Assembly (NCBI GenBank): GCA_032834875.1
Contig: CP135238.1
Coordinates: forward strand, 440,011-504,010
Direction of reading: 5' to 3'
Origin: Sulfuracidifex metallicus DSM 6482 = JCM 9184
GTDB taxonomy: Archaea; Thermoproteota; Thermoprotei_A; Sulfolobales; Sulfolobaceae
Length of the DNA: 64,000 bases
Shown here: one piece after another, positions 19,324-31,853 of the stretch
Numbering within the stretch: the stretch's first letter is position 1
Layout: each line of letters starts with the position of its first letter
The notes under the pieces: model-generated
Seen by the model: the letters and a program-made list of their open reading frames with translations, nothing else
What the model was told of the DNA's origin: nothing
Databases searched by the model: none
Position numbers and translations under genes: made by a program

Positions 19324-20650
19324 TCCCTCCCACCTTCATTTTATCTACTAGTATGTAAGGTCCTCCAGTGCCAACTGGTACGTTTTGAGTTCCTTTGCCA
19401 CAGAAACCAGTTATCATCTCAAAGTTTTTAGATATCATTTTCACCCTAGACAAGGTTTCAATTGTGAATCCTGATATTCCAGTGTTCCTTAAAGGCTCCT
19501 TGATTTCGCCTCGTTCTATCCTATAACCCTCTTGTATACCGAACTGGAAGGTTCCATCTGGAGAGGTTTCCCCGCCAACTACAGACGTAAAGAGAAATCC
19601 CTCTTTAACTTGTTGGAGCATTTCCTCCAACGTTAAGTCACCAGGCTCAATGAATGTGTTCCTCATCCTGACTAAAATTGGGTTCCTATAATCCTCGGCT
19701 CTTGCATTTCCGGTGGGTCTCTGCCCAAGGTATGCGGAATAGTAACGATCGGTGAGCATTTCCTTAACTACTCCTTTCTGTATTATATATGCATCCCTTC
19801 CTTCTACGCCGTCATCATCGTATGGAACAAAGCCTACACTACCTTCTTTGGGCAAGGGAGAATCCACCACGCTAACGTTATCAGGGGCTATTTTCTTTCC
19901 CCTAAGCTTGGACAATATTCCAGATATTCCTACGTCAGCCTCTGCTAAATGACCTACAGCTTCATGTGCGAAGACGCCAGTAACCTCTGGTGCTAAAATT
20001 ACTGAATACTCACCTCCCTTAGGAACTATGCCCTTTAATTGACTCTCAATCCTTCTCTTCAATGTGGAGATCAGCTCATGATAATCCTGTTCTAAGACGA
20101 AATCTGACAGAGAAAACTTACTTACAAAGGCAGAGGCTCTCTTGTCGCCCTCTTGAATTCCAGCCATAAAAATTATGCCTGAAGTAAGGTATTCTACTTC
20201 CAGATCTCTGTCCTCCGTGCTTATATATTGATCATGAATTCTCGTCTCACTATAAATTACGGAAACGTTCTTCGCTTTAACTTCAGACAATATCTCGTTC
20301 TTTATGGATCTAATTGTCTTTAACTTCTCCTCGACCGACATTTCAACGTACTTCTTTGGCTTCAAAACAACTTTATCCTTCTTGCTTGGCAAATACACTA
20401 TGTTGACCTTCTCGTCTCCATACGAGGAGGAAATTGCTTTGCTTACGTCGTCTGTTAACAGCTCTGGAGAAGAGTAGTAACCCCAATTCTTCTTATAAAG
20501 AACCCTGAGGCTATACCCTTCATCTATACCGTTTGATCTAACCTCATCTCGATCCTCGGTGGACAGAAACTCTATAACCTCGGTCCTCTTCTTTCTAACG
20601 TCAGCGAAAGTAGCTCCTAATTCCTCTGCCTTCTTTAATAGCTTCCACAT
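19316..20650 (-). CDS. tldD: TldD-like zinc metalloprotease subunit
   Basis: This 444-residue protein has the TldD signature. The zinc-binding HExxxH is in VFAHEAVGHLAEAD (about residues 225-238), followed by the third-ligand region with the strongly conserved FVPYDDDGVEG and GNARAEDYRNPILVRM. The C-terminus carries MITGFCGKGTQNVPVGTGG. It acts with the downstream TldE-type protein, whose gene overlaps by 8 bp. The start is ATG at 20650. It is divergent from the NikR-like regulator with a 114-bp gap. Confidence 0.9.
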   Translation of the reverse strand: MWKLLKKAEELGATFADVRKKRTEVIEFLSTEDRDEVRSNGIDEGYSLRVLYKKNWGYYSSPELLTDDVSKAISSSYGDEKVNIVYLPSKKDKVVLKPKKYVEMSVEEKLKTIRSIKNEILSEVKAKNVSVIYSETRIHDQYISTEDRDLEVEYLTSGIIFMAGIQEGDKRASAFVSKFSLSDFVLEQDYHELISTLKRRIESQLKGIVPKGGEYSVILAPEVTGVFAHEAVGHLAEADVGISGILSKLRGKKIAPDNVSVVDSPLPKEGSVGFVPYDDDGVEGRDAYIIQKGVVKEMLTDRYYSAYLGQRPTGNARAEDYRNPILVRMRNTFIEPGDLTLEEMLQQVKEGFLFTSVVGGETSPDGTFQFGIQEGYRIERGEIKEPLRNTGISGFTIETLSRVKMISKNFEMITGFCGKGTQNVPVGTGGPYILVDKMKVGGSA

Positions 20651-20764
20651 GCTCTGTAAAAGTCGAATCTAGGATTTTAAAGGCAAGTAAATCGTATGTT
20701 CTCTATGATAAGGTATGAAAACTTATAGATACACATAAATTTTCTAATTTTATGTTGATATAAC

Positions 20765-21157
20765 GTGTCAGAGAAGATTAGCGTATCTTTGCCTAGAGAC
20801 TTACTTAAGGAACTTGAGAACTTCATGGAGAAGAACAAGGCAGGAGATAGGTCAAAGATAGTACAACTTGCTTTAAGAAACTTCCTAGATGAGAACAAAG
20901 AATCCGACGCCTTCACCTACAGCGTCATTAGCGTAATATACGATTTCATAACAGCTGAGAGCGAGTTCACCAAAGTTCAACATGAATACGCAGAGCTAAT
21001 AATGTCAAACATGCATGTTCACGTTTCAGCCAGAGAATGTATGGAGGCAATATTCGTCAAGGGAAGGAAGTCAGAAGTAATGAAATTAATAGGGAGCATT
21101 AATCAAATTAAAGGTATAAAAAAGGTGAAACCTACTTTTTCTTACGTCGAGGAATGA
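20765..21157 (+). CDS. NikR-like ribbon-helix-helix metal-responsive regulator
   Basis: This 130-residue protein has an N-terminal ribbon-helix-helix DNA-binding domain (KISVSLPRDLLKELENFM). A C-terminal ACT-like nickel-binding domain follows. The four nickel ligands of NikR keep the exact spacing (0, 11, 13, 19): the His in QHEY, both His in MHVHV, and the Cys in RECMEAI. The protein is therefore likely a working Ni(II)-dependent regulator. The start is GTG at 20765, with a TATA-like ACTTATAGATA about 30-40 bp upstream. No nickel transporter or nickel enzyme is adjacent; the downstream gene is a pseudogene. Confidence 0.85.
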   Translation: MSEKISVSLPRDLLKELENFMEKNKAGDRSKIVQLALRNFLDENKESDAFTYSVISVIYDFITAESEFTKVQHEYAELIMSNMHVHVSARECMEAIFVKGRKSEVMKLIGSINQIKGIKKVKPTFSYVEE

Positions 21158-21669
21158 AAGAAGAACTCAAGATAATTATTTGATCCGCCTTCAAGGAAAA
21201 GGGAGTTTTCATATCACATTCAGTTGCAACACTAAAGAACTCTAAGGAGATGATTGATCCAATTATTGAACTGAACGGAAAGGCCAAAGGAGACGTGGAA
21301 ACTCTGAGAAATAATCCGATTGTAGGGGCTTATAGAGATTTCTATATGGAAATATAGGTACTGATCCGACTAAGACTTGACCTAGCGGCGAAGCCCTTAG
21401 ACGGAGATATTTATGGAACTTCTTCCTAGAATAGATGATTTAGTAGACATAGGAAACGTAGTGAGTACGTCATTGCTTGTGCCAATAGGTATTTACGATA
21501 TGCATTACATGGACTTCTTCCTTGACACTAACGTTATCAAGGGACGATCTGTTCTCCAGAATTGGGAAAAAGGAACAAGAAAAGCTATCTGACGGAGTTC
21601 CAATCGTGAAGGAAAACTCAGGGAAGGTCCTTCACGTCTTCCCGCATAGACTCTAGAATTACAGAGAAG
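21154..21669 (+). pseudogene. Decayed B3/B4-domain protein, 5' part
   Basis: Reading the three frames in turn reconstructs one protein: MKEELKIII, stop at codon 10, then SAFKEKGVFISHSVATLKNS and DVETLRNNPIVGAYRDFYME. A frame change follows near 21353, then GTDPTKT, stop, PSGEALRRR. Another shift leads to [20 protein letters not shown], then another to [19 protein letters not shown] and KVLHVFPHR. The motif order (TRPSSEALRRR-like, then HVFPHRDSRIT-like) matches the B3/B4 domain of PheRS-beta-like proteins, a tRNA-editing-type fold. At least two in-frame stops and three or more frameshifts show that it is dead. The 3' remainder lies beyond the inserted element. Confidence 0.8.
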
Positions 21670-21689
21670 GGGGTTAAGGGGGCGGAAAG

Positions 21690-21709
21690 CCTCGCCTTTT
21701 AAGGCGGGG
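21690..21709. repeat. Left-end hairpin of the IS element
   Basis: CCTCGCC pairs with GGCGGGG around a TTTTAA loop (one T-G pair). It shares the arms CCTCGCC and GGCGGGGA with the right-end hairpin. In IS200/IS605 elements such subterminal hairpins are the transposase recognition structures. Confidence 0.65.
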
Positions 21710-21759
21710 ATGGATAGCCCACTTATATTAAAATATTTCTTTGTCAAAATTTTCTATCA

Positions 21760-22949
<1,190 letters not shown>

Positions 22950-23048
22950 TATAAGGACAATGCAACTAATGCTTTAATTGTTGGTGCCGGCGTTCAGGAA
23001 GTTCCGTTTAGCCTAGTAAAGGAAGTCGTAGATTCGGTAGTTTTCTAA
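22950..23048 (+). pseudogene. Decayed B3/B4-domain protein, 3' part
   Basis: The open frame encodes YKDNATNALIVGAGVQEVPF and SLVKEVVDSVVF, then TAA at 23046-23048. This matches the C-terminal strand-helix of B3/B4-domain proteins and continues the 5' fragment that stops at 21669. It has no start of its own and is the distal remnant of the gene interrupted by the tnpB element. Confidence 0.75.
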
Positions 23049-23098
23049 ATAGAAAAGCTTCTTATGGGCAGAAGGCTCATTGACACCGTGGTTTTAAC

Positions 23099-24031
23099 AT
23101 GAAAAGAATTCTCCTACTGGGTTACGGTCACGTAGGAAAGACTTTCAGGGAATTTCTTTCCAGATGGTCTTCTGAACTAGATGCGCAGATAGCGGGAGTT
23201 GTAACTAGAAGAGGAATAATGCTAGGGGACAACCCAGATTTCAGAAAGGACATTGAGGGTGGCATAAACGAGGCATTAGGCAAGGTGAAACCTGACGTTC
23301 TAGTTGACACGTCATCTGCTAATTATAAGGACGGTGAACCTTCCATTTCGGCATATTATAGGTGCTTTGAAAGCGGAATAGACGTCATAACTACAAACAA
23401 AGCTCCCTTGGCTCTGAACTTTACAGCAATTTTAGATAAAGCAAAGAAATTAGGAAGAAGGGTAGGCTTCCAAGGTACTGTTATGAGTGGAACTCCTTCC
23501 ATAAACCTTTATAGAGTACTCCCTGTCGCCAAGGTAAGGAGAATAAGAGGAATACTTAATGGCACAACGAACTTTATTCTAACAATGATGTATAATGGCG
23601 TTAGTTTTGATGAGGCATTGATGGAAGCTAAGAGGAAAGGTTACGCAGAGGAAGATCCAACGTTAGACTTAAACGGATTCGATGCAGCAGCTAAGCTCAC
23701 GATATTGACTAATTGGATGCTTAACAGGAACGTGAAGTTAGGTCAGTTTCCGTTTAAGGGCATAGAAGGAATATCGATGCAAAGCATAGAGGACGCTAAA
23801 AAGAGAGGGCTTAAAATGAAGTTGATAGCCTACGCTGATGATAAGGAAATAAAGGTATCTCCGATGGAGGTAAACAAAGATGACCCGTTCTTCTCTATAG
23901 ATGGAGTTGACAATTCTTTGGAAGTAACCAATGAGGTTCAAAGCGTTACCATAAGAGGACCAGGAGCAGGATCTGAGACAGCTGCATATGCAGCAATTTC
24001 TGATTTATTCCTATTTAAAGTTATGAAATAA
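23099..24031 (+). CDS. hom: Homoserine dehydrogenase
   Basis: This 310-residue enzyme reduces aspartate semialdehyde to homoserine, the branch point to threonine and methionine. Motifs: NAD(P)-binding GYGHVGKTFREF at residues 8-19, DVITTNKAPLAL near 97, and the substrate-domain signature GILNGTTNFILTMM near 151 followed by GYAEEDPTLDLNGFDAAAKL. It lacks the C-terminal ACT domain of longer bacterial enzymes, which is usual for archaeal forms. It starts 51 bp after the B3/B4 pseudogene and probably has its own promoter. Confidence 0.93.
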   Translation: MKRILLLGYGHVGKTFREFLSRWSSELDAQIAGVVTRRGIMLGDNPDFRKDIEGGINEALGKVKPDVLVDTSSANYKDGEPSISAYYRCFESGIDVITTNKAPLALNFTAILDKAKKLGRRVGFQGTVMSGTPSINLYRVLPVAKVRRIRGILNGTTNFILTMMYNGVSFDEALMEAKRKGYAEEDPTLDLNGFDAAAKLTILTNWMLNRNVKLGQFPFKGIEGISMQSIEDAKKRGLKMKLIAYADDKEIKVSPMEVNKDDPFFSIDGVDNSLEVTNEVQSVTIRGPGAGSETAAYAAISDLFLFKVMK

Positions 24032-24168
24032 AATCTTAAGCTAATTTTTTATAAAATCTAATTATAATTAAATTTAGATATAATGCTAACGTTTTCACTG
24101 ACTTAAATTTAAAGGTGTTAAAGACATATATAGGCTAATTTTTATTCTCATAATACGGCAATTAAACT

Positions 24169-25032
24169 ATGGCAGTTACCTTAGGAAATCGCATAATGTT
24201 TTACATTAACCTTAGCAAACCTAGAATCATATGGCTTCTTGACCTAGCGGCTTTAGGTGGGTACTTCCTAGCCTTCAGGTATGTAATAAATCTGCTTGCG
24301 CTGGCAGTTGTCTTAATCGGAGGAACTTTAGCCTCAGGCGGTGCCATGATAATAAACGGTGGTTGGGAGATAGATAAGGACTCTAAGATGAAAAGGACGT
24401 CGAAGAGACCAACAGTACTAGGTTACGTGAACAAGAATCAGGCAATTACAGTTGGCACTTTGCTTGTTGCCCTAGGAACTGGGATAGGTTTATTGGCAAA
24501 CCCATTAACTGCTTTCTTCATCTTCTTAGGCGCTTTCATATACGTTTTCGTATACACTATTTGGCTAAAGCCTAGACATCCTGCAAACATAGTAATAGGA
24601 GGCTTCGCAGGTAGTGCAGCGGCTTGGGCAGGATATGCAGCTCTGTCTGGAAAATTCGATCTAGCTTCCTTTATACTAGGGTTCTTAATATTCATGTGGA
24701 CCCCTGGTCATTTCTGGTCTTTAGCTCTTAGATTTAAGGATGATTATGCAAGTGCTGGCGTACCCATGCTTCCCGTTATAACTGATGAAAGGAAGGCAGC
24801 AACTGCAATTGCTATATCTAATGCTGCGATGATACCTGTGGCTATCCTACTCTATTTTTACACAAACTTAATTTATCTAGGAGTTACATTAATATTTTCA
24901 GCAATCCTTATGGCTTATAGTATAAAGCTAATAAAGAATCCCACTGTAGAAGAAGCTTGGACGTCGTTTAAGATATCCGCACCTTACTTAGCCATCATAC
25001 TAATAGCATTAATTGTTTCCAAGATAGTGTAA
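24169..25032 (+). CDS. ctaB: Protoheme IX farnesyltransferase (heme O synthase, CtaB/CyoE)
   Basis: This 287-residue UbiA-family membrane prenyltransferase has about nine hydrophobic helices. The first polyprenyl/metal motif is [20 protein letters not shown] near residue 62, the heme O synthase form with DxxxDxxMxRTxxRP. The second acidic region is [12 protein letters not shown] near 200, after [13 protein letters not shown]. It farnesylates protoheme to heme O for terminal oxidases. It has its own promoter (TATA-like AATTTTTATT region about 25-30 bp upstream of 24169). Confidence 0.93.
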   Translation: MAVTLGNRIMFYINLSKPRIIWLLDLAALGGYFLAFRYVINLLALAVVLIGGTLASGGAMIINGGWEIDKDSKMKRTSKRPTVLGYVNKNQAITVGTLLVALGTGIGLLANPLTAFFIFLGAFIYVFVYTIWLKPRHPANIVIGGFAGSAAAWAGYAALSGKFDLASFILGFLIFMWTPGHFWSLALRFKDDYASAGVPMLPVITDERKAATAIAISNAAMIPVAILLYFYTNLIYLGVTLIFSAILMAYSIKLIKNPTVEEAWTSFKISAPYLAIILIALIVSKIV

Positions 25033-25119
25033 AAAGATAAAGAGAAAGTTCATAACCAAGATAGTTGGCTTCTTATTGTACCTTTATTTTGCAGTAATCC
25101 TAATAGTTATATTAGAGTC

Positions 25120-26969
<1,850 letters not shown>

Positions 26970-26996
26970 TTAAAGCTCAGAGTGTGAATATAGCTT

Positions 26997-28043
26997 ATGG
27001 GTCTGGACAAGAAATTATTACTAACATCAATGTCAGCATCGGTAGTACCGCTTTTGGGAAGCGGTATTGCATCTGGTTTCCTTTATATAAAATTAAGGGA
27101 TATATTCTCATCTTATCAGTACCTCTTGTCCTGCATTCCTATTACTGCGTTTACAACAGGAATAGCTTCTTATGTTATCCTAGGAAATATTTACTTTGCC
27201 CTATATCTTGTTGCTGCATCTATATTGACACCTCTCATAGTTCCCATAGTCGCATCACAGAAGTATAAGAGCGTTGAAACTAAAATAACCGAAAATTACA
27301 TTGAGATTGACCTAAAGGTACCTGTAAATATATCTTCATATGACCCTAATGAGCTCTTTAACCATGTATATAAGAAAGCTTCCAGAAGCATAAGAAATCC
27401 GTATTACTCCAAGAAGTTGGGTCCGTTAAATAACTGTGGTCACCTCAAAGTCACATACATAGGAGATGACAAGATGGTACTCAGAAGGAGGTGTGGAGAG
27501 TTGTTCGTAGAAGTTACGATAACTCCTCAGAGAGAGCCAACATGTCAGTTAGGATGGCATATTAAAATGGGCAATAAAAAAGGTCAGAATATAGAGAAAG
27601 ACCGTCATATTTTGTTTTATAAAAAAGATGTATATTCCTTTTCTTTAAAGGAAAAGCTAAGAAGAGGGTCTAACGTAATAGATATAAGAAACGGCCTGAA
27701 ATACTTGGAAGTAGATATAATTGGAAACTATGATTATATTATCAACGTTCTAGGCAGACCTTTATTCGTATCGAATATAAATGAAAATGGTAACTTTGAA
27801 CTTTTCTGGGAAGGGAGATTTTGGGAGGTGCATGAATTCGTTGAGTCTAAATGGAGATCCGAAGCAGACGGAGAACTCAAGGACTTTTATCAAGGATTAA
27901 TTTTAGTTTGTGCTTCTATGATAAAATTCAATAAGGGAGAGAATGAAATATCAGATAAATTAATGGAAAGTGCTCTTAGGCTCTTTTTAAGAGTATCGGA
28001 TTCCAAGATAAATGCTGGACTAAAGGCCTTATACGGAGAGTAA
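26997..28043 (+). CDS. Membrane-anchored protein of unknown function, 348 residues
   Basis: Two to four hydrophobic helices fill residues 8-95. A long soluble domain follows, rich in strands, with no motif I recognise. The C-terminal about 100 residues are helical. The soluble part could face the cytosol or the pseudoperiplasm. The gene is divergent from the enoyl-CoA hydratase gene with a 54-bp gap and is probably transcribed alone. No function is assigned. Confidence 0.65.
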   Translation: MGLDKKLLLTSMSASVVPLLGSGIASGFLYIKLRDIFSSYQYLLSCIPITAFTTGIASYVILGNIYFALYLVAASILTPLIVPIVASQKYKSVETKITENYIEIDLKVPVNISSYDPNELFNHVYKKASRSIRNPYYSKKLGPLNNCGHLKVTYIGDDKMVLRRRCGELFVEVTITPQREPTCQLGWHIKMGNKKGQNIEKDRHILFYKKDVYSFSLKEKLRRGSNVIDIRNGLKYLEVDIIGNYDYIINVLGRPLFVSNINENGNFELFWEGRFWEVHEFVESKWRSEADGELKDFYQGLILVCASMIKFNKGENEISDKLMESALRLFLRVSDSKINAGLKALYGE

Positions 28044-28149
28044 ATATAGTCTTCTATAGAAGCATATGTTATAAGAAAAAGTAAGAGTTTTATGTCTTGA
28101 CTAAATATAAGTTGCACTATTTATATATTCTAGAGTTATAAATACTTCT

Positions 28150-28638
28150 TTATCGTTTATATCCAATTTTCCTCAGCAAATCATGCCTTTCTTTTACGTC
28201 TTCTTCGCCCTCCACGCCTAAAGGCGTAATTCCATCTACTACTCCTATAACTCCTCTACCTTGATCTGTCTCAGCTACTAAGACCTGCAAAGGATTTGCA
28301 GTAGATGCAAATATCCTAATTACCTCGTCGACGTTCTTTATTCTATTCAGAACGTTTATGGGATATCCGTTTAGTATATAAATCACGAATACATGACCTG
28401 CAGCTATTCTCTTACAAGACTCCACGGCAAGGTTAGTTAACTTTTCATCGTTTCCATCTTTCCTTATAAGCCTCTTTCCACTTGCTTCACAGAAGCCTAT
28501 TCCGAATTTAATTACAGGACTTGATGTCACTAAAGCTTCGTATAGATCTTCCACGGTTTTTATGAAATGTGACTGACCTACTATTACGTTTGTACCTTCA
28601 GGAATCTCTACCCTTACTACATCTATCTTTACACTCAC
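28150..28638 (-). CDS. Adenosine-specific kinase family protein (PF04008)
   Basis: This 162-residue protein matches the small archaeal/thermophile family named adenosine-specific kinase: [56 protein letters not shown], and [18 protein letters not shown] with GIEGEEDVKxRH-like [16 protein letters not shown] near the end. The family length is about 160 residues, so this is complete. The biochemical role is poorly established. It is a monocistronic leftward gene. Confidence 0.85.
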   Translation of the reverse strand: MSVKIDVVRVEIPEGTNVIVGQSHFIKTVEDLYEALVTSSPVIKFGIGFCEASGKRLIRKDGNDEKLTNLAVESCKRIAAGHVFVIYILNGYPINVLNRIKNVDEVIRIFASTANPLQVLVAETDQGRGVIGVVDGITPLGVEGEEDVKERHDLLRKIGYKR

Positions 28639-28713
28639 ATTTCTAATTAAGAAAAGGAAATTAAAAATCCGTCGAGGACCACTTCATCACTTCTCAGTTG
28701 TACTCCTTAGTCT

Positions 28714-29106
28714 TCATCTGTATAAGTAAGCGTAATTCACAGTTATTTCTTCACTGCCACTCATCGTGAAAACGTATGAATAATGAAGGTCTGTTACCAA
28801 TACTTTATACTTTCCTGGAGGAACGTGGAAGGTTGCAACCCCATTTGATGCAGTGAAGTTCATTTCATGAAAAACGTATGCCGTTCCGTTATAGGAGTAT
28901 AACCAAACGTCAGAACCCTCCAATGGGGATTGGCCTCCGAAGGGACCATAGTTCATTATTACCTTCACTTTAAGTACATCTCCGTTAGACGTGGTTGTCA
29001 TAGGAGTAACAGATACTGTGGTCCTATAGCTAGAAGCTGCGAAGACTCCTATTGCAGTTATTACCAGCACAACTACTAGTAGACCGAGTAGTATTCTTTT
29101 GTTCAT
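28714..29106 (-). CDS. Small secreted or membrane-anchored beta-rich protein
   Basis: This 130-residue protein starts with a signal-anchor (KRILLGLLVVVLVITAIGVF, residues 3-22). A domain of about 105 residues, rich in Thr/Val/Tyr strands, follows. It includes WLYSYNGTAYVFHEM and NGVATFHVPPGKYKVLVTD, which resembles carboxypeptidase-regulatory-like or Ig-type beta sandwiches. It probably sits on the outer face of the membrane. The function is unknown. It is divergent from the VIT1-like gene with a 61-bp gap. Confidence 0.65.
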   Translation of the reverse strand: MNKRILLGLLVVVLVITAIGVFAASSYRTTVSVTPMTTTSNGDVLKVKVIMNYGPFGGQSPLEGSDVWLYSYNGTAYVFHEMNFTASNGVATFHVPPGKYKVLVTDLHYSYVFTMSGSEEITVNYAYLYR

Positions 29107-29167
29107 CTAGTGCCCTTTCCCAAAAACTAATATATAAGTTCAAGCATAAGATAAGTGAGAGCTACTT

Positions 29168-29716
29168 GTGTATAATCAAAAGATTCTAAACGCAATAAAA
29201 TATGCTCTCCTTAACGATATGGAGAGTGCCAGGAACTACGTCGTTTTAGGGTCTTTTGATGGATTACTGCTGTCCATAAGCATCATCATGGGTTCGGTAT
29301 TATACGGAATCTCCACCGCTGACATGAGAACGGCAATAGTGAGCGGACTAGTAGGCACGTCAATATCGTCGCTTTGGAACGCATTCGTTGTGGAATTAAG
29401 CCAAAAAAGGGAAGAACTTGAGGAGTTGGAGAAGCAAGTTATGAGGAGCCTTAAGGGAACAGTATACGACTATAGCGGCAAGATATCTGCAATTGTTTCT
29501 GGAATATCTCACGGAGTTTCGCCGTTTCTAGGTTTGATACCATTCGAGGTTTTCTCTACGACCCATAGCATGATGTATACTTTACTCATATCCCTTTCAA
29601 TGCTATTCTTAATGGGACTACTGTACGGTAACGAGATCAAGCAGAAGCTGAAAACCAGCTTAGTAATGATTGTAGCAGGAGTTATAGCTGTTCTAGTGAT
29701 TTTCTTAATCTCCTAA
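29168..29716 (+). CDS. VIT1/CCC1-family metal transporter-like membrane protein
   Basis: This 182-residue protein resembles the DUF125/CCC1 family of iron/manganese transporters. It has the first helix with VLGSFDGLLLSISIIMGSVL (Asp within helix 1), a conserved second helix, the cytosolic charged loop with Glu-rich stretch LSQKREELEELEKQVM (metal-binding in homologues), and two or three C-terminal helices. The start is GTG at 29168. The convergent small Cys-rich protein overlaps its stop by 4 bp. The transported metal is inferred from family, not shown. Confidence 0.78.
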   Translation: MYNQKILNAIKYALLNDMESARNYVVLGSFDGLLLSISIIMGSVLYGISTADMRTAIVSGLVGTSISSLWNAFVVELSQKREELEELEKQVMRSLKGTVYDYSGKISAIVSGISHGVSPFLGLIPFEVFSTTHSMMYTLLISLSMLFLMGLLYGNEIKQKLKTSLVMIVAGVIAVLVIFLIS

Positions 29717-29904
29717 ATCCACCAACCAGATATACTCATGCAGCCGAACCTTTCGTATAGAGTGGCACATGCTTTTCTGTCTCCTTTCTTGCATTTTTCG
29801 CATATTTCTACGTAGCTTTTAACAGTCTCCTCGTCACATATTACTCTTCCACATATCTCAACGCATTTCTTTCCTTCTAAAATTATATAACATTCTTCAT
29901 TCAT
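29713..29904 (-). CDS. Small cysteine-rich protein, 63 residues
   Basis: This short protein has seven cysteines in 63 residues ([41 protein letters not shown]), arranged as pairs. It could bind a metal or form disulfides. It lies convergent with, and overlaps by 4 bp, the VIT1-like transporter gene, which hints at metal handling. No other gene occupies this stretch and the frame has sensible codon use. I do not recognise a family, and it could be a chance frame. Confidence 0.5.
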   Translation of the reverse strand: MNEECYIILEGKKCVEICGRVICDEETVKSYVEICEKCKKGDRKACATLYERFGCMSISGWWI

Positions 29905-29948
29905 TTATGACGCACCTTTTTATACTACTTATACAATTTAAACTTAAG

Positions 29949-30500
29949 ATGTCAAAGCTAGTTGAAAGAGTGGACAAACAGGAGGAACTTAAGGAGAAAG
30001 TGAACTCCATTGTTAAATCTGTGGAGGAGGAATCAGAGGATCTAAAGGTAGTAACTTTCATGGAATATACAACACCACCTGAAGAAGTGAAACCTAAGGT
30101 AATAAGCTTCTCCAAGGTATTGCCATTATTAAGGACAATAGCGGAATCAAACAATATAGAAGAAGGAGTTGCAAAGATAATGTTCTATTCTAAGTCCACT
30201 GGAAGAAACAGAGGTCTAACGCCAACTATGATGCCGGGTTTTCAGTTGGTTATGCCTGGAAAGACCACTAAACCTCACTCGCATAATATGGCATCCATAT
30301 ACCTTGTAGTTAAAGGGAAAGGCTATTCCATGATAGACGGAAAGAAATATGAGTGGAATGAGGGTGACGTTTTCGTAGTTCCAGCAAACGCAGTGCATTC
30401 CCATACTAACACTGGAACTGATGATGCTGTGTTATTCGACGTCACAGATTCTGGACTCTTGGAAAGTCTTGGCATATTGGAGTTCAGAGAACAGGAGTAA
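29949..30500 (+). CDS. Cupin-domain protein
   Basis: The second in-frame ATG at 29949 was chosen (183 residues). It follows a TATA-like TTTTTATACT at 29918-29927 by about 26 bp, and the upstream codons are hydrophobic and unlike the family. The N-terminal about 85 residues are charged and helical. The cupin core has metal ligands in [35 protein letters not shown] and a late DVTDSGL. It resembles gentisate 1,2-dioxygenase-like cupins; the substrate is unknown. It is divergent from the small Cys-rich gene. Confidence 0.78.
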   Translation: MSKLVERVDKQEELKEKVNSIVKSVEEESEDLKVVTFMEYTTPPEEVKPKVISFSKVLPLLRTIAESNNIEEGVAKIMFYSKSTGRNRGLTPTMMPGFQLVMPGKTTKPHSHNMASIYLVVKGKGYSMIDGKKYEWNEGDVFVVPANAVHSHTNTGTDDAVLFDVTDSGLLESLGILEFREQE

Positions 30501-30678
30501 GGCAGTTGAATCCTCTCTCCGTCCTCCAAAACTTTTTCCCTTTATTTATCTTCTCCATCTCTTTCTCTTTTTCAACGCTGTTTTATCTCTAAACTCTGAG
30601 TCATGATAAAAGCAAGGTTACTATAAATACAATAAAACGAAAAATTCAAGAATAGTAGAATCTTCTTTTCACTTCCTT

Positions 30679-31644
30679 TTATTTCATGTTGAACTTATCT
30701 CCCCACACAAGCTTGAATATACTTATTAGTTTCTCATCACGCCACTTAGATATCTCTGGGAAAGTTTTCCCCTTTAAGAACTCGTAATCTTTCATTTGAG
30801 ATACAGATCTAACTACTCCAGTATATGGGAACTTATCATACTTTGCTAAATCATACATCCATTCGTTTGCACCGTAACCGAAACCTCTGTTGAAGAAGTA
30901 CTCTAGACCACCTTCTCCTCCTCCTAAGTGATAAGTGAGGAAGGGTCCCATGAAAGCCCATCTCAGCCCAATTGCGGCCGTCATTACCTTATCTATGTCC
31001 TCTACAGTTGCTACTCCTTCATCGACTAAGTAAACCGCTTCCCTAAATAACGCGAAAGCTAACCTATTACCTAGGAAGCCTGGAACTTCCTTTTTAAGGA
31101 CTACAACTATTCTGTCCAACTTGTCCATAAATTCTCTTGAAGCATCCAAAGTTTCCTTTGACGTCTTCTCCCCAGGAACTATCTCAACTAGAGGTAACAG
31201 ATGTGGTGGGTTCCAAGGATGATCTATAACTCCTCTTTCTGGATGTCTCTTCATTGCCTTCTGCATTTCAGTCATTAGAAGACCAGAGGTCGAGCTTGCC
31301 AATATTACGTCCTTGTCAAGTCTTTCGTCAAGGTAACCGAAGAGCTTCTTTTTAGCATCATATTCCTCTATTATGGCTTCAAGAACGTAATCCGTTCCCT
31401 CTATCGCTTCGTCAAGATTAGTTGTCGTCTGTATCTTTGACGTATAAGACTCTGGCTCTTGGCTTACCATTTTCACGTTCTTCATGACTTCGAGATAGCC
31501 ATTTACCTTAGCCATGGCCTTGTCTAGGGTCTCCTTTTTCTCAGAATATAGGGACACGGAATAGCCCTTGGTTGCTATAAGCGTTGCCCATCCTGCACCT
31601 ATTACACCTGCACCTATTACAGAAACCTTCTTGATATCTCGCAT
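30679..31644 (-). CDS. 3-hydroxyacyl-CoA dehydrogenase family; probable malonic semialdehyde reductase
   Basis: This 321-residue protein has an N-terminal Rossmann domain ([20 protein letters not shown]) and the catalytic region [13 protein letters not shown] ... [19 protein letters not shown]-terminal dehydrogenase domain ([20 protein letters not shown]) follows. The sequence strongly resembles, from memory, Msed_1993 of Metallosphaera sedula, shown to reduce malonic semialdehyde to 3-hydroxypropionate in the 3HP/4HB cycle. The nearby probable 3-hydroxypropionyl-CoA dehydratase supports this. An L-gulonate or 3-hydroxybutyryl-CoA dehydrogenase role is the alternative. A 178-bp T-rich gap separates its 3' end from the cupin gene. 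Confidence 0.85.
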   Translation of the reverse strand: MRDIKKVSVIGAGVIGAGWATLIATKGYSVSLYSEKKETLDKAMAKVNGYLEVMKNVKMVSQEPESYTSKIQTTTNLDEAIEGTDYVLEAIIEEYDAKKKLFGYLDERLDKDVILASSTSGLLMTEMQKAMKRHPERGVIDHPWNPPHLLPLVEIVPGEKTSKETLDASREFMDKLDRIVVVLKKEVPGFLGNRLAFALFREAVYLVDEGVATVEDIDKVMTAAIGLRWAFMGPFLTYHLGGGEGGLEYFFNRGFGYGANEWMYDLAKYDKFPYTGVVRSVSQMKDYEFLKGKTFPEISKWRDEKLISIFKLVWGDKFNMK

Positions 31645-31853
31645 GATATAAGAAATATATAAGTAGTATAAGTAAGTTTCGGCTTTTCACTTTATTCTAT
31701 AATAATAAAAATAAATATGTTCCAATGATAAATTATGACATATCAATAAGGAAAACTATGACAAGAGTTTACTGCCAGTTCATGTTTTTCCAAAAATCGG
31801 CATAACATCTAAACGCTAGTCAACTATTTATCGAACAAATGTTAGTCATTACT

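Noticed and set aside
20651-20764. Possible origin or operator between tldD and the NikR-like gene
   Set aside because: Only ordinary A/T promoter elements are seen; I found no NikR-type inverted repeat or origin recognition boxes.
26984-27268. 94-residue plus-strand frame at the start of the 348-residue membrane protein
   Set aside because: It overlaps the better-supported longer frame and is Cys/Ile/Tyr-rich with no domain.
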